Assembly (NCBI GenBank): GCA_963575745.1
Contig: CAUYUJ010016072.1
Coordinates: 298,501-362,500, forward strand
Direction: 5' to 3'
Source: Prorocentrum cordatum
Lineage: Eukaryota; Sar; Dinophyceae; Prorocentrales; Prorocentraceae
Length of the DNA stretch: 64,000 nucleotides
How positions within the stretch are numbered: the first letter of the stretch is position 1; each line of letters begins with the position of its first letter. Shown piece after piece: positions 1 through 10,173 of the stretch. A program made the position numbers and the translations under genes. Below the pieces are notes generated by a model. It did not search any database. It was not told the DNA's origin and saw only the letters and a program-made list of their open reading frames with translations.

Positions 1-219
1 CCGGGAATGGAGTTCTGGGAACTCGAAGAGCACGCAGTGGCCTACAGTTGGCTCCGGGCATCCAAAATGTGGCCCGGGAATGGAGTTTTGGGAACTCGAA
101 GACCACGAAGTGGCCTACAGTTGGCTCCGGGCATCCAAAATGTAAGCCAGGAGTGGAGTTCTGGGAAGTCGAAGAGCACGAAGTGGCCTACAGTTGGCTC
201 CGGGCATCCAAAATGTACG
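1..219. repeat. 73-bp tandem repeat, three copies
   Basis: Three head-to-tail copies start at 1, 74 and 147. Each runs from a CCGGGAATGGAG-like start to ATCCAAAATGT and differs from its neighbours at only a few positions. The array probably extends left of the window. The open frames through it are by-products of the period and there is no sign that it codes. Confidence 0.9.
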
Positions 220-407
220 CCGCGCCAAGAGCGATTTTGCGAGGATGTCCAAAGCGATTTGGGCTTCGACGGCAGCCGCGCCGGGTCCCGCCCCGGGTCC
301 CGCCTGAGGAGTCATGATGCTCTCTTTTGACCCCACTAGAAACTTATCAGTCTTCGCTGTTAGGTAAAAAGCATATATCGCTGGCCAATATACCGCTGGC
401 CATTATC

Positions 408-1520
408 ATGAAAGACGGGTCCGAGAAGTCCTACGGCCCGTCGGTCGAGGGTGTGGATTCCGACGTCTGGAGGGACGACGTGACCGAGCTCAAGACGGCG
501 ATCGCCGAGAAGACGTTGAGGAGCGCTTTTCTCGCGCCGATTCGTTTGAAGTTCCTGTCGGTAGGCTTCCAGGTCCTGGGAATCGCGTCTTCGTGCCACG
601 CGTTCGTGCAGCTCATCTTGCACGTGCCACCGACCTCTTGGGAGCGGTGGGAGACGGTGGCCCTGCTGATCACGCAGCACAGTGCAGCGATCACCCTCGT
701 GGTCGCTTTGGCGCAGACGGGCGTCATGGCCTTCTATGTGGTGGGGTCCGCAGAACGCAGAACAGCAGCAGTCGTGGCCATCGCTGCCGCGATAGTGATG
801 GTACCGGCGGTTGGCGCAGTCATCACGGTCGGCTACGTGTTCTTGGTGGCGCACGTCCTGCCGGGAATGCTCCTGGGAACGGCCGCGATTCCGCTTCTGG
901 CCGTGCTCATCGTACTGATCGTGGACAGCAGGGCTTTGGTCGGGTCGGGTGATGTTGCCCTAGCTGGTCTCGGCGGCGAAACCACAAATGAAGCGTTCAG
1001 AGCCTTTGAGCAGATGACGGTTCTGCACAAAGCCTGGTATTTTCTAACTACACTTCTGCCTTTCCATGCTAAGGATGGCAATTGCGAGGTCTTCGTTGTG
1101 ATCTCCTTGATCGTGGTCGCGTCCGTCGGGGTCCCCGCCTGGTGGGTACTCCTGGGCGGCGCTGCTGCCGCGCCCGCCGCCGATGCGTTCTTGCTAGAGG
1201 TGACCTTGCCACTCGTGGCACTGATCTTGCTGGCGGCCTTCAAAGGAGGCCTTATTGCACATAACTTCGACAGGGCAGGGGTGGTCCTGGTCATGGTCTT
1301 CGCTCTTGCGCACTTGCTGAGCACAGTGCTCGTCATGGCCGTGCCCGTTTCGATCATTAGCCGCGGGGCCAGCACAGGCATCCGCAACGCGGTTGCTGTG
1401 GCATTTTCAGCTCGCGAGGGCCACGTGTTCGCGGCGTGCCTCCGCGACAAGCTCGCAGAGGAATTGAGCGCGCGGGCTGCATGGTTGCGCCATTCGCAGC
1501 TAGTCTCGATCTTCTCGTAG
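408..1520 (+). CDS. multi-pass membrane protein, family not recognised
   Basis: This is a 370-residue frame starting at the first ATG; the frame is open further upstream but holds no earlier ATG. The first 60 residues are polar and acidic. The rest alternates long Val/Leu/Ile/Ala segments with short loops, giving roughly eight to nine predicted membrane spans, so an integral membrane protein is likely. A basic, helical tail of about 40 residues closes it (..ACLRDKLAEELSARAAWLRHSQ..). I recognise no transporter or channel motif. Codon use is the G/C-ending kind expected of dinoflagellate genes, and no intron is needed. No spliced-leader relict or conventional promoter was seen upstream. The 3' end is duplicated downstream at 1608-1735. 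A real gene is likely; the function is unknown. Confidence 0.6.
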   Translation: MKDGSEKSYGPSVEGVDSDVWRDDVTELKTAIAEKTLRSAFLAPIRLKFLSVGFQVLGIASSCHAFVQLILHVPPTSWERWETVALLITQHSAAITLVVALAQTGVMAFYVVGSAERRTAAVVAIAAAIVMVPAVGAVITVGYVFLVAHVLPGMLLGTAAIPLLAVLIVLIVDSRALVGSGDVALAGLGGETTNEAFRAFEQMTVLHKAWYFLTTLLPFHAKDGNCEVFVVISLIVVASVGVPAWWVLLGGAAAAPAADAFLLEVTLPLVALILLAAFKGGLIAHNFDRAGVVLVMVFALAHLLSTVLVMAVPVSIISRGASTGIRNAVAVAFSAREGHVFAACLRDKLAEELSARAAWLRHSQLVSIFS

Positions 1521-1735
1521 GCATGCTCCCGCGAAGTGGCGGAGGATTGCGCGTTGCGACCACCAACACCACCGCCACACCACCACCGCCGCTCCCCCCC
1601 TCCCTCACCACGTGTTCGCGGCTCGCCTCCGCGACAAAGCTCGCAGAGGAATTGAGCGCGCGGGCTGCACGGTTGCGCTATTCGCAGCTGGTGTCTATCT
1701 TCTCGTAGTTATGTTCCCGGGAAGAGGCGGAGGAT
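1421..1735 (+). repeat. duplicated 3' terminus of the membrane-protein gene
   Basis: The last 100 bases of the reading frame and about 27 bases past the stop (1421-1547) recur at 1608-1735 with about 90% identity and one inserted base. The 60-bp spacer is pyrimidine-rich (CCACCACCGCCGCTCCCCCC..). The second copy keeps the C-terminal frame and stop (..LAEELSARAARLRYSQLVSIFS). It could be a partial tandem duplication or an alternative last exon; the sequence alone does not decide. Confidence 0.75.
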
Positions 1736-1739
1736 AGCA

Positions 1740-2508
1740 CGAGGGAAAAGGCTGCCGGATAGAGCACATTCGTTTCAACAGGCAACGGCGCTGCTTTGCC
1801 GGATATTTTGGGATGGCCAGCTGGGTTCGGAGACCCCGTTCCCGGCGTGGCGGTCCATTTGCAGTCGTTGCCTCCGCTCCCTTGCGCGCGCCGCCAACGG
1901 CACGTTGAGAAGTTTTCTCCCCCCGAAAGAAGGGCGGGACACTCAGGAACGCTGTTCTCGGGCGACGCGGCAGCGCGACCGCTCCCGTGCGGCAGCGCGA
2001 TTGGCCCGAACAAAAAAAAAGCAAACGCCAACATCTTTCCAACACCTGTAGCAAATCAATGATTTTGGCCTCTTCGGGCCTTCCTGGAGGACCTCTCGGA
2101 GGCTTTTGGGCTGTCTTGGAAGCCTTCTGGGGTCCTCTTGGGCTGTCTTGGGCCATCTTGAGGCTATGTTGAACCGTCTTGGGTGCATCTTGGGCCGTCT
2201 TGGTGGCATCTTCGGGCCATCTTAGCCCTCTTGGAGGCAATATTGGAGGCCATCTTGGACCATCTTGGCGGTTTTGCTGGGCATCCTGACTTGTCTTCGG
2301 ATAATTTGTCTCGGAATTGTGCGCTTTTCGGGTGGCCGGCGGGATGGGCCGAAGCCCCAGGGAGGGTTCTTTTGGACAACAGAGCCAGAACCAAACCGTC
2401 TAGTGTTTAGCACCCCTGTGGCAAGTCAACAGGGGGCGGCGGATCCTTCGGACCATCCCGCCACCGTGCCTGGGTTGTGGGTCTGAGGCCTCTTGTATGT
2501 GTTGGCGG
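1740..2508. repeat. CTTGG-rich repeat body with one hairpin core
   Basis: No gene is seen here. From about 2080 to 2270 the DNA is a degenerate run of CCTCTTGG/CATCTTGG words. At 2003-2090 lies one copy of the hairpin core described under findings: outer arms GGCCCGAA (2003-2010) and TTCGGGCC (2073-2080) pair perfectly, and the inner palindrome AAATCAATGATTT lies between them. Confidence 0.7.
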
Positions 2509-2699
2509 TGATATGGAAGACCCGCAGGGTCGGATATCGCTGATATCGTTTTGTCGAATGATCGCGCGGCGAATCAATCTGCGCAGCTCTAAGGCCAAGG
2601 GCCCTAGTATAAATTTCGAACCGAAACAGGCAGCGGGAAAAAGGGTGAGAGCAGCAAGAGCAGGGGCAGGAATGGATCGGGGAGTGAGCGGAAATCACA
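2509..2699 (-). repeat. 3' LTR of the copia-type element
   Basis: 191 bp, TG..CA on both strands, near-identical to 9983-10173. It contains a CTAGTATAAAT word in the plus-strand reading and no obvious TATA box in the element's own direction. Confidence 0.92.
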
Positions 2700-2707
2700 C
2701 TCCTCTT
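2700..2707 (-). other. polypurine tract
   Basis: Read on the minus strand this is AAGAGGAG, immediately abutting the 3' LTR, where plus-strand DNA synthesis of an LTR element would be primed. Assigned by position and composition. Confidence 0.7.
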
Positions 2708-3022
2708 GATCGGCGCTCGCGGCGCCGTCGAGCGACGATCACCGATCGCAGCCCGCTACATTAAGCAGGGCGCTTCGCTGAGAGAGCAAGCGCTGACACG
2801 CGCCGCGGTGGATGCTAGGCGCAGCATCTCCACCATAACAAACACAGGCAAACGGCCTTGTCGGCATGCTATCCGGCTGCCTCCGGGCATTTAACGGGCG
2901 CTGCTACACGCACCGGCAAGAAACACATAAATTTTCAGGCGAGCAGCAGCGCGAGTCCGATCGCGATGCGACAAGACTCAAGAACATTACCTTATCGAGA
3001 TAAGGTCTTAATAGTGTGGTCG

Positions 3023-6000
3023 TCACCACATTGGGAAACAAATGTGCACACTGAATGAAGCTTCGAACGGGCTGTTGGTGCCGAGCGCGGCAGCTCCACA
3101 ATCAAAACAATGCGGACTAACGTAGTCTGCCACGCGATGCGGCGCCAGGTGAAAACAAAACAAGCTAGCAAAACGGAGCAGAGCGGCGGCACAGAGCGGC
3201 GGCTTGCATCGCGAAATCTTCTTCTGCACCTTCGCGTTGCCGGGCAACCCTTGAAGCTGCCTCCATCTGTTTTGCAAGTCCCAGCGCAGGCTGGTGTGCA
3301 TCTTCGAAAAGTCGGGCTCGTGGGTCATGTGATTCCGGCGAAGCCATGACGCGTGCTTCCGGCACGTCCTGCAGGTCACGTAGACGCTGCGTGGGTTGTG
3401 TCCCACGCGCATGTTGTGCTCGGCGAGCACGCAAGCGTTCATCTCCAATGGCGAAACCGTTGGCGTTGATCCGTTCCACGAAACCACGCTGGCTGACGAA
3501 GAACTGTGAACCGTCATCGGCGATGATGGCGCAGAACTCGCTCCCTGCACAAAGCTGTCCGGTGATGATTGCGGCGCGGCTGGCGCTGCCGATCCGCTTG
3601 CTGATGATGAACTCTGGGCTGCAGCGGCAATCGTCGGCGGCTCCATGTGGACATCTCCGTCGGCGTCTTCGGGAATGGTAGGCGGTGCGTTGTTGCGGCG
3701 TCCAAGGTATCGTCCATCCCATCCTGGATATACTCCGGGCAAGGGGCTGTCTGCGTGCCCGGTGTCGTCAGCCTTGGACTCGTTGCTGGTGTTGTTGATG
3801 GTCCCGATCTGAATGGGATTGGGGTCGCCTGACCCAAATATCTCTCTTCGCATCACAAACCACAGCGCTGCGAACAATGTAAACCCGATCAGGATTCCAT
3901 TGAGCATCGCGATGAATGTCATGTAGCAGACCCAATATGATATCTCCTGCGAGGTAGGCTGTGCCTTCACGCGTCCGAGACATGTCATCAGCACTGAGGC
4001 AAGCATGGCGGCATGCGGTTGCCTAGTGCCAAAGTTGTGCTTCTTGGCCCCGAAGAAAGCGAGGAGCACTCCGGTCTCCATGATCTTGGTGAGCGCGTCG
4101 GCGACCATACTCCACGTAGGTATCCACGAGAGCTTCAGCTGGCTGTTGGGGTGCACCGTCTCCTTGATCATCGATGCGACGATGCGGAGCCGCTTGTCGG
4201 TGGATTGGCCCATGTCAGACTTGATGTGCGTAACCAGGCCGTTGCTGTCGCTGTAGATCTCCCCGGATCGCTTGGTGCTGAGGTCGTCGATCTGCTTGAG
4301 CGTCTTCTTCAGGTTGTAGGCCTCCGTGAGTAGCTGGCCGAACCAAGTACTCGACTCGGCGCCCTCCAGGGTGGCGTAGCCCTCGGCGGCCAGCGTCGAC
4401 TTCACGGATCGCTTGACCGTGCCCGAATGCCAGGCCACGGGCAGGCACAAGTCATATCGTCCAGCCACGACGTCCCGTGGCTTGTGAGTTAGCCCAATCG
4501 CCATGCCCCACTGGCTCTTCACTCCGTCCACGTTGGCGAAGGCCGCGTCGCTGAAGCAGATAATGGTACAGGTGCGCAGGTCGATGATGTTGCGCTTGAT
4601 GACGATGGCGAAGTCGGCGGACCCGTGCACGTAAGCGACGGTCTTGTTCAGCGTCTTGGCGTCGGCCACGGTGGCGGTGTTGGCGCGGCGAGCTGCAAGG
4701 CTCACCGGGCAGGCGATGTCCACTCGCGTCTGTGCTGCGAGCCAAAGCAGTTGACCGAGCGCGTGGCGATATCCCGAGACCTTCGAGGTGGTAAGCCGAT
4801 CTTCTGGTGATCGTCCGCGTTGGGCGTTGAGCTCGATAAGATCCACCTGGGCGGCGGCCGTCGCCTGGGTAATGCGGAACTCCTCATTGGTCTTGTTGAT
4901 GGTCCGGCCGCAGTACTTGATGATACCCTCTACCTTCTTGAGGTGCAGCTTCTTCTGCAAGGAGCTAATGACTCGCTTCCACTCGCTGGAGTTGCCGCGC
5001 TGGGCGATGAGAAAGTCGCCCACGTGGGAGTGAATCATGGCGGCGAGCCCTTTGTCGTCGTAGAAGTAGTAAAGGCCCTTCTCGAGCTTGCTCTCGATGA
5101 GGCCGTGCTCCTGGAACACTTTCTGGGCGTAGAGGTACCACTGGCGTCCTGCATCTCGGGTACCGTAGATGGCGCCGGTCGCCATCACGATCTCGCCGGG
5201 CAGCGTGCCTGGCGGCGGGTTCTTGGCTGGTATGCGTAGCAGTAGCAGCCTCTCGATGTTGCCCGACTGCAGGTAGGCCGTCATCGCGTCGTACGACGTG
5301 AGGTCCCAGCCAAGCTGGGCGGCGGCAGCAAGCGCGAGGTAAAGCGCGTCCCTTGACCCGGTCGGCGCGTCCGTGCGGATCTGGGACTTGTCCTCTTGAC
5401 AGCCCTGGACGACGAGGCGGGCCTCCATGAGGTTGGCGGCCTTCTGCGTGAGCACCCAGCGGGTACCGACTGGTCGCATTCCAGGGTGTCGCTTGAGGAT
5501 CTCCTTCAGTTCCTTGGGCGGCAGCTTCCTGTAGGCCCCGAACTCGGTCCACTTGGACCACTCGACCTTCATGGCCGTGTCCATGAGCTTCTTGTCCTTG
5601 GCGGAGAGCTTGTCGCACTTGATCTCTTTAGCAGCGGCCTCCCCGGTGAGCATAACCTCTCGGAGCCGAATGGTCGAGTGCAACTCGTCGTCGCTGACCT
5701 CGAAGTAGTTGTCCAAGTAGAGGTCGGTCCTGAGTGTGTCTTTTGGCCTCTTGAAGCACTTGGGTAGGTCGTCCTTGAGACTCTCCAAGAACTCCTTGCG
5801 CTTGGTGGCTTTGCTGCGGTCGTCTGTCTGGTCGAGCCTGTCACGTTGAAGTGCGCGAGGTGCGTCCTCTTGTTGAGCTTGGCGCTGAGCCTTGTTGCCG
5901 CGTTGTCCTTCAGGATATTGTGGTCTGCGGGCAAGGGCTTCTCTGCGAACTTCCTCCTCCGCAGCCTTGCTCCAGTTGCGTAGCCCTTCGGATCCGGAGC

Positions 6001-6286
6001 TGTCGGCATCCGATGAATGTCCATCAGCTTCTGTGCGTCGAGCTCCTGGTGCTGGTAGTCGTACTCCATCGCGTTCTTCAGGCTGTTCGTCGTGCACTTC
6101 TGGTTGCACGGCGAGTTCTGGAGCTGGATCTGCAGCGCGAGCTGGATCCTCTTGGGCTGGTATTTGAGCCAGAGCGGGGTCAGCGGCAGCAGCTGAGTCA
6201 GAAACAGGCGCGGGCAGCGCGGGAAGGTCTCCTCCCGAAGGTGCTGGTGCTGAACCGCTGCCTGAGGCGCCCCCACTTGTCGTATA
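3023..6286 (-). pseudogene. copia pol: reverse transcriptase, RNase H and C-terminal extension
   Basis: This frame follows the in-frame TAA at 6287-6289 without a frame change, so it is the 3' half of one polyprotein rather than a separate gene; it has no good ATG at its head. In order it holds a charged linker, an RVT_2-type reverse transcriptase (RPVGTRWVLTQK; DAMTAYLQSGNIE; GAIYGTRDAGRQW), RNase H with all four acidic positions (FSDAAFA, LAAEGYAT, YSDSNGLV, VADALTK), and about 330 more residues. The RT active site that is usually YVDD/HVDD reads HVGD (about 5020-5030; GGC where GAC is expected), which should abolish polymerase activity. The extension has one strong membrane segment (WVCYMTFIAMLNGILIGF.., about 3870-3960), a Ser/Ala-rich stretch and a Cys/His/Arg-rich end (VTCRTCRKHASWLRR). 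Nothing after RNase H is required for transposition in ordinary copia elements. Confidence 0.9.
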
Positions 6287-7306
6287 TTATTCATCTCCTT
6301 GCCGTCGGCGAATCCATTCAAGGGTAGCATGAGCGCGGCGACTGTGTGGGGTATCTACGATGTTCCTGAAGTTGTGCTGCATGATAGCCGTTGGCGGAGA
6401 TGGTAGTGCTGGCGGAACGTTTTGTATTCGCGGGCGTTTCTTCGGCGTTTCGCCCGCGAGGTCGATGAACGTATCTCCATCTCCTCCTTGATCTGATGGT
6501 GGTAATCCGCCTCCACCGCCGTCTCTTCCTTCATGTGGTGGTCCTTCGTCCCCTCCTCCTGGTCCTGGTGGCCGTGGTCCGTCAGGAGGTGGGGGTTGGT
6601 CAGCTGGAGGTTGTCCTGGCGGTGGTGGTGGCTGGTTGCCGTTCATGGCGTTGAGCACCTGTCCCCAGGGCGCGAGCTCTGATGCAGTAGCGCGTCGTAA
6701 ATGTCCTCGGTTGACCTTGACGGTGGTGGAACGGTGGCTGACCCATACGTTCGATGTGCCCTCGAAGCCGATGATGATGCCGGGTCCGTGCCACTGCAAA
6801 GCCCACTCGCGCTTGGGCTTGCCGTTCCCCCTCCAGTAGTATACCTGGTCCCCCGTCTGGTAGACATCCGACGCGTGCTGAGCTCCATCCGCGCGCGATC
6901 GTGCGAGTAAAGCCCGGGATAGGGACTGGTTGAAACGCAGATGCTGGATAGACGTCTGGGCGGCCTTCACGATGGCAATCCTCTCGGAGAAGGGCTTGTC
7001 GGAGACCACCCTCTCGTGTAGCGAGAACCTCCCAGCGTTGTCCAGCAGGCAGTAGGGTAGTTGAAGGCCACGTCCGAGTACCCACTGTGCCGGTGAATAC
7101 CCACTGGCATTGACTGGGCTGTTCATAGCCCAGCAGACAGCGGCGAGCAGCCACTGGATCTTGTGGGCGTTCGCGGGCTGGTCGAACCTGATGCTGAACT
7201 GGTCGATCAGCTTCCTGGCGTGGACCTTCCACATGCCGCCGTGCCTTTCCACGGTGGCGTTCTGTTGCGGCGTAGCCGCGGCAGTAGTCATAAGGCGGCA
7301 GCCCAT
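6287..7306 (-). pseudogene. copia integrase, C-terminal half
   Basis: The frame begins inside the integrase core (MGCRLMTTAAATPQQNATVE) and supplies the third catalytic acid, the Glu of NATVER. It continues through a C-terminal binding region (LQWHGPGIIIGFEG..VWVSHRSTTVKVNRGHLRRA) into a Pro/Gly-rich linker. It is one frame off from the upstream gag-integrase frame, overlapping it at 7288-7306, so the catalytic D, D and E are split across a frameshift. It ends in TAA at 6287-6289, after which the same frame stays open into reverse transcriptase. Confidence 0.88.
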
Positions 7307-9387
7307 GACTCGCTCTCAAACTCGCTTCCCCCATCGAAAAGTACCCGTTGTGGTGCCCCAAACGGTGTAATCCAAACCTGCAAAAGCTTCGCGAATACAA
7401 CCGAAGGGTGTCTCGAAGAAACTGTACCACATAAGGTAAATCCAGAAGCGAGGTCGACCACATTGAGGAAAATCACCTGGTTGCCGGCGTAGTCGGCAAT
7501 AATGAACAAGTCCACTCCTATGGAGTCGTTGAAATCCCTATCTAGCTTGATTCTCCCAGGTAGGCGCGGTAGGGGTCGCTGATGGGCGGCGCAGACTTCG
7601 CAGTACAGGTTGAGAGCCATCTCGACCGCTCTTTGGGATCCACCCGTCACTCGGATAGCCCGGGCCAGCGCGTCGTTGGCAGGGTGCCCCGTGGTGACGT
7701 GGAGCTGCAATATGGCGGACTTGAGCGCCCGCTCCTCCGCTGCCGTTAAGGCTGGCTCGGCAGGGGCTGCCGGGACAGGCACTGTCCTTCTCGCGGCTCT
7801 TCGTCTCGCTGGTTCCGCGGGGTTTGCCTCGCGGTGCTCGGTCTTGTTCGTCTTGCGAAGCTGCTTGACCAGCGCGGCGACGAGCTTGTCGGTGTAGTTC
7901 TCGCTGTCCTTGGCAAGCTTGCCGCGGGCCTCGACGTGCTTGTGTAGGCCGTCACAAAGCTTGCGCAGCGAGTTGTCGACCCCGTAGTGGTCGGTGATGA
8001 TCCCCCACGGCTTCTTGATCGCGTCCCCCTTCTTTGTCTGCAGGCCGTAGGCGCAGCCATCGAAATCGATTATGCGCGGGAGCTGGTCCTTCAGCTTCTT
8101 CGCGGTGTAGTTCTTCTTCTGGTCCCAGCCGTCGCAGTAGCGCGGCCACTCGAAGGAGACCGCTAGCTGGCTGCCGGACTCCACGTGGTTCTGATCGTGG
8201 ACCTGCTCGGTGATGTTGGCCTGGCGGTGCGAGCGACCTCCGCCGCCTCGTCCTCCGCCCTTCTGCTTGGCATTCGGGGCGAACTTCCGAGCGCCTGGTG
8301 TCGGGCACTTCTTGTCACCGGGCCAGTGCCCCGCTTCGCCGCAGTCCCAGCACTTGGAGTTCTTCTTGCGCTGGTCCACGCGGCCCTGTAGCTTGCCCGC
8401 GGGTCGGCGCTTGGGCGAAGCCTTCCCGCGGCCCTTGATGGCCTCCCGGGCCGACCGCATGGTCGCCATGGCTTCGGGAATCGCGGCGAGCTCCGCCGCG
8501 GCGGCCTCCACCTTGGCAGAGTCGCCCCTGTCGAACACCTCGCCGAGGTCGTAGTTGGACTGCTCTAGCTCGGCGCTGAAAGCCTCGAGCTCCTGGCGCA
8601 CGATGTCCTGGACGTCTGCCTCCGTGTCGTTGTCGTCGCCGTCCTCCGAGTCTTCGTGCTCGTCCTCTGGCTCGTCGGCGACGTTGGCTGAACGCGCTCG
8701 GCTTGGCGATGAGCGCTGCCAACTACTGTTTGATCGCTGCGGCCACGGTCGTGACGGCAAGCTGGCATGCCGTTCCGACGTATGGATATCAGGAAACATG
8801 CGCACCAGCAGGCCCCTGATGCGCTGAAATGAGTAATGCTCGTCCGGCAAGTAGCCTACGACGCGCTCACGGCGCTCGGCCGTGAGCCCAGCCTTGCGCA
8901 GCAGGAACCAGCCGGCCACGTCGTCAAGCGTAGCGAGGTCAACCTCGTTCTCGCGTAGTTGTTGTAATCCCGCATCGAATCGCACGAGCCAGTCCGTCAT
9001 GCGTTCTCCACGGCGGCGATGATGCTGAGCCGACTCGAAAAACTTCTCTAGCGTCTCTCCCTTCTGTACCGGCTTTTGTTGGCCTAGGTTTGTCTCGAGA
9101 TGCTTCAGCACATTCTCGATGCCCTTCTGGTTCCGATCGCGCTTCTTCTCGTTTGCCTCCTTAATGTCGGCGTCCGGCGGCGGGTGGAGTTCCTGCTGCG
9201 TCATGTTGAGTGCAGCCGATCTGGCGGTACCCGTCAACCTCAAGACTAACTTCGATGCCAAGCTTTGTGTCACTTCCAGGTTCTCGCTGAGCTTCCACAA
9301 TTTAACTTCTTGCTTGTAATCTCGCCACTTCGCTGGATCTCCATTCCAGCTTGGTATCACTGACTGGTTATGATTGAACTCCGTCAT
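7288..9387 (-). pseudogene. copia gag, zinc knuckle and integrase N-terminal half
   Basis: The first ATG of this frame (9385-9387) starts a gag-like protein (MTEFNHNQSVIPSWNGDPAKWRDYK..) of 699 residues. A zinc-knuckle sequence CWDCGEAGHWPGDKKC (about 8305-8352) has spacing CX2CX4HX6C, two residues longer than the usual CX2CX4HX4C. Integrase follows: the HHCC zinc-binding part (HVTTGHPAND .. CEVCAAHQ, about 7590-7715) and two of three catalytic acids (IGVDLFII, then LFDGGSEFES). The frame then stops within 20 codons because of a 1-nt shift; the next frame carries on the integrase. Between knuckle and integrase there is no DTG/DSG protease motif, only a conserved-looking block (FDGCAYGLQTKKGDAIKKPW). 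The gag, knuckle and integrase assignments rest on motif order. Confidence 0.9.
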
Positions 9388-9389
9388 TT

Positions 9390-9968
9390 TGTCTACGAAT
9401 GAACTGTAAGGAATACCAAAATACGAAATGAAATTGAAATCAAAGTCGATGCCGTAATCGATGTCGGCGCCTGCCGTGTCGATGAGCTGGTAGGGGATGT
9501 AGACGTTGGGCTTGTCGCTGTCGCTGACGGCACTGATGCTGAAGATGTCGGCGCTTGCCCATGTAGGAGATAGGCTGTAGGGGATCTCGGCGCTTGCCGA
9601 TGTTGAGGGTAGGCTTCCGGTGAAGTCGCTGACGTCACTGGTGCTGTCGCAGGTGGTGTTGAACTTGTAGAGGCAGGTGCTGGCGTCGCTGACGCTGTCG
9701 CTGAACTCGCAGGGGCAGGCGCTGGCGTCGCAGACGCTGGCGTGGGAGAAAGTGTTCGGGATGTCGGCGCTTGCCGAGGCAGAGAGCTGGCAGGGGATAT
9801 AGGCGTTGGGCTCTGCGCTGTCGCTGACGGCGCTGATCACGAATGTGAAGATGAACACTGCGCGGCGGCAGAGCTGGACGGCGCTGGCCGTCGATTCCGT
9901 GGGCAGATGAGTCGCAGACGTCGTCGTGGAATATGTAAGGCCCGAAGGCCGGGGCAGCGAGCCTCGCT
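9390..9968 (-). other. open leader of the copia element built of degenerate repeats
   Basis: Between the primer-binding site and the gag ATG the minus strand is open in the gag frame for about 190 codons without any ATG. It encodes repeated phrases such as SDSxxPNxYIPxQL and SASAEIPYSLS. The repetition is in the DNA as well (GTCGCTGACGGCACTGAT-like words around 9490-9850). It may be an untranslated leader that stays open because of its repeat, or a gag extension using a non-ATG start. Confidence 0.6.
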
Positions 9969-9979
9969 CCAAGCTACCA
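9969..9979 (-). other. primer-binding site
   Basis: On the minus strand TGGTAGCTTGG begins 3 nt inside the 5' LTR. It would pair with a tRNA 3' end of ..AAGCUACCA; GCUACCA is the 3' end typical of initiator methionine tRNAs. Assigned by position and the leading TGG; the primer tRNA itself is an inference. Confidence 0.7.
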
Positions 9980-9982
9980 CTG

Positions 9983-10173
9983 TGATATGGAAGACCCGCA
10001 GGGTCGGATATCGCTGATATCGCTTTGTCGAATGATCGCGCGGCGAATCAATCTGCGTAGCTCTAAGGCCAAGGGCCCTAGTATAAATCTCGAACCGAAA
10101 CAGGCAGCGGGAAAAAGGGTGAGAGCAGCAAGAGCAGGGACAGGAATGGATCGGGGAGTGAGAGGAAATCACA
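9983..10173 (-). repeat. 5' LTR of the copia-type element
   Basis: 191 bp, same length and ends as 2509-2699. Transcription of the element would start inside it and run leftwards. Confidence 0.92.

Larger units (their letters stand above)
2509..10173 (-). mobile_element. Ty1/copia-type LTR retrotransposon, full length but inactive
   Basis: Two 191-bp direct repeats (2509-2699 and 9983-10173), each starting TG and ending CA, bracket a 7.7-kb element read on the minus strand. Next to the 5' LTR is a primer-binding site (9969-9979) and next to the 3' LTR a polypurine tract (2700-2707). The internal order is gag with a zinc knuckle, integrase, reverse transcriptase, RNase H; integrase before reverse transcriptase is the copia order. 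Three lesions break the polyprotein: a frameshift in integrase near 7290-7320, an in-frame TAA at 6287-6289, and a Gly for the first Asp of the RT catalytic pair. No aspartic-protease D(S/T)G motif is visible. The two LTRs differ at only a few positions, so insertion was fairly recent. The five bases outside each end (ggcgg and ttggt) do not match, so there is no clean target-site duplication. Confidence 0.93.

Noticed and set aside
327-407. N-terminal extension of the membrane-protein frame to position 327
   Set aside because: It would need a TTG start; the first ATG is at 408.
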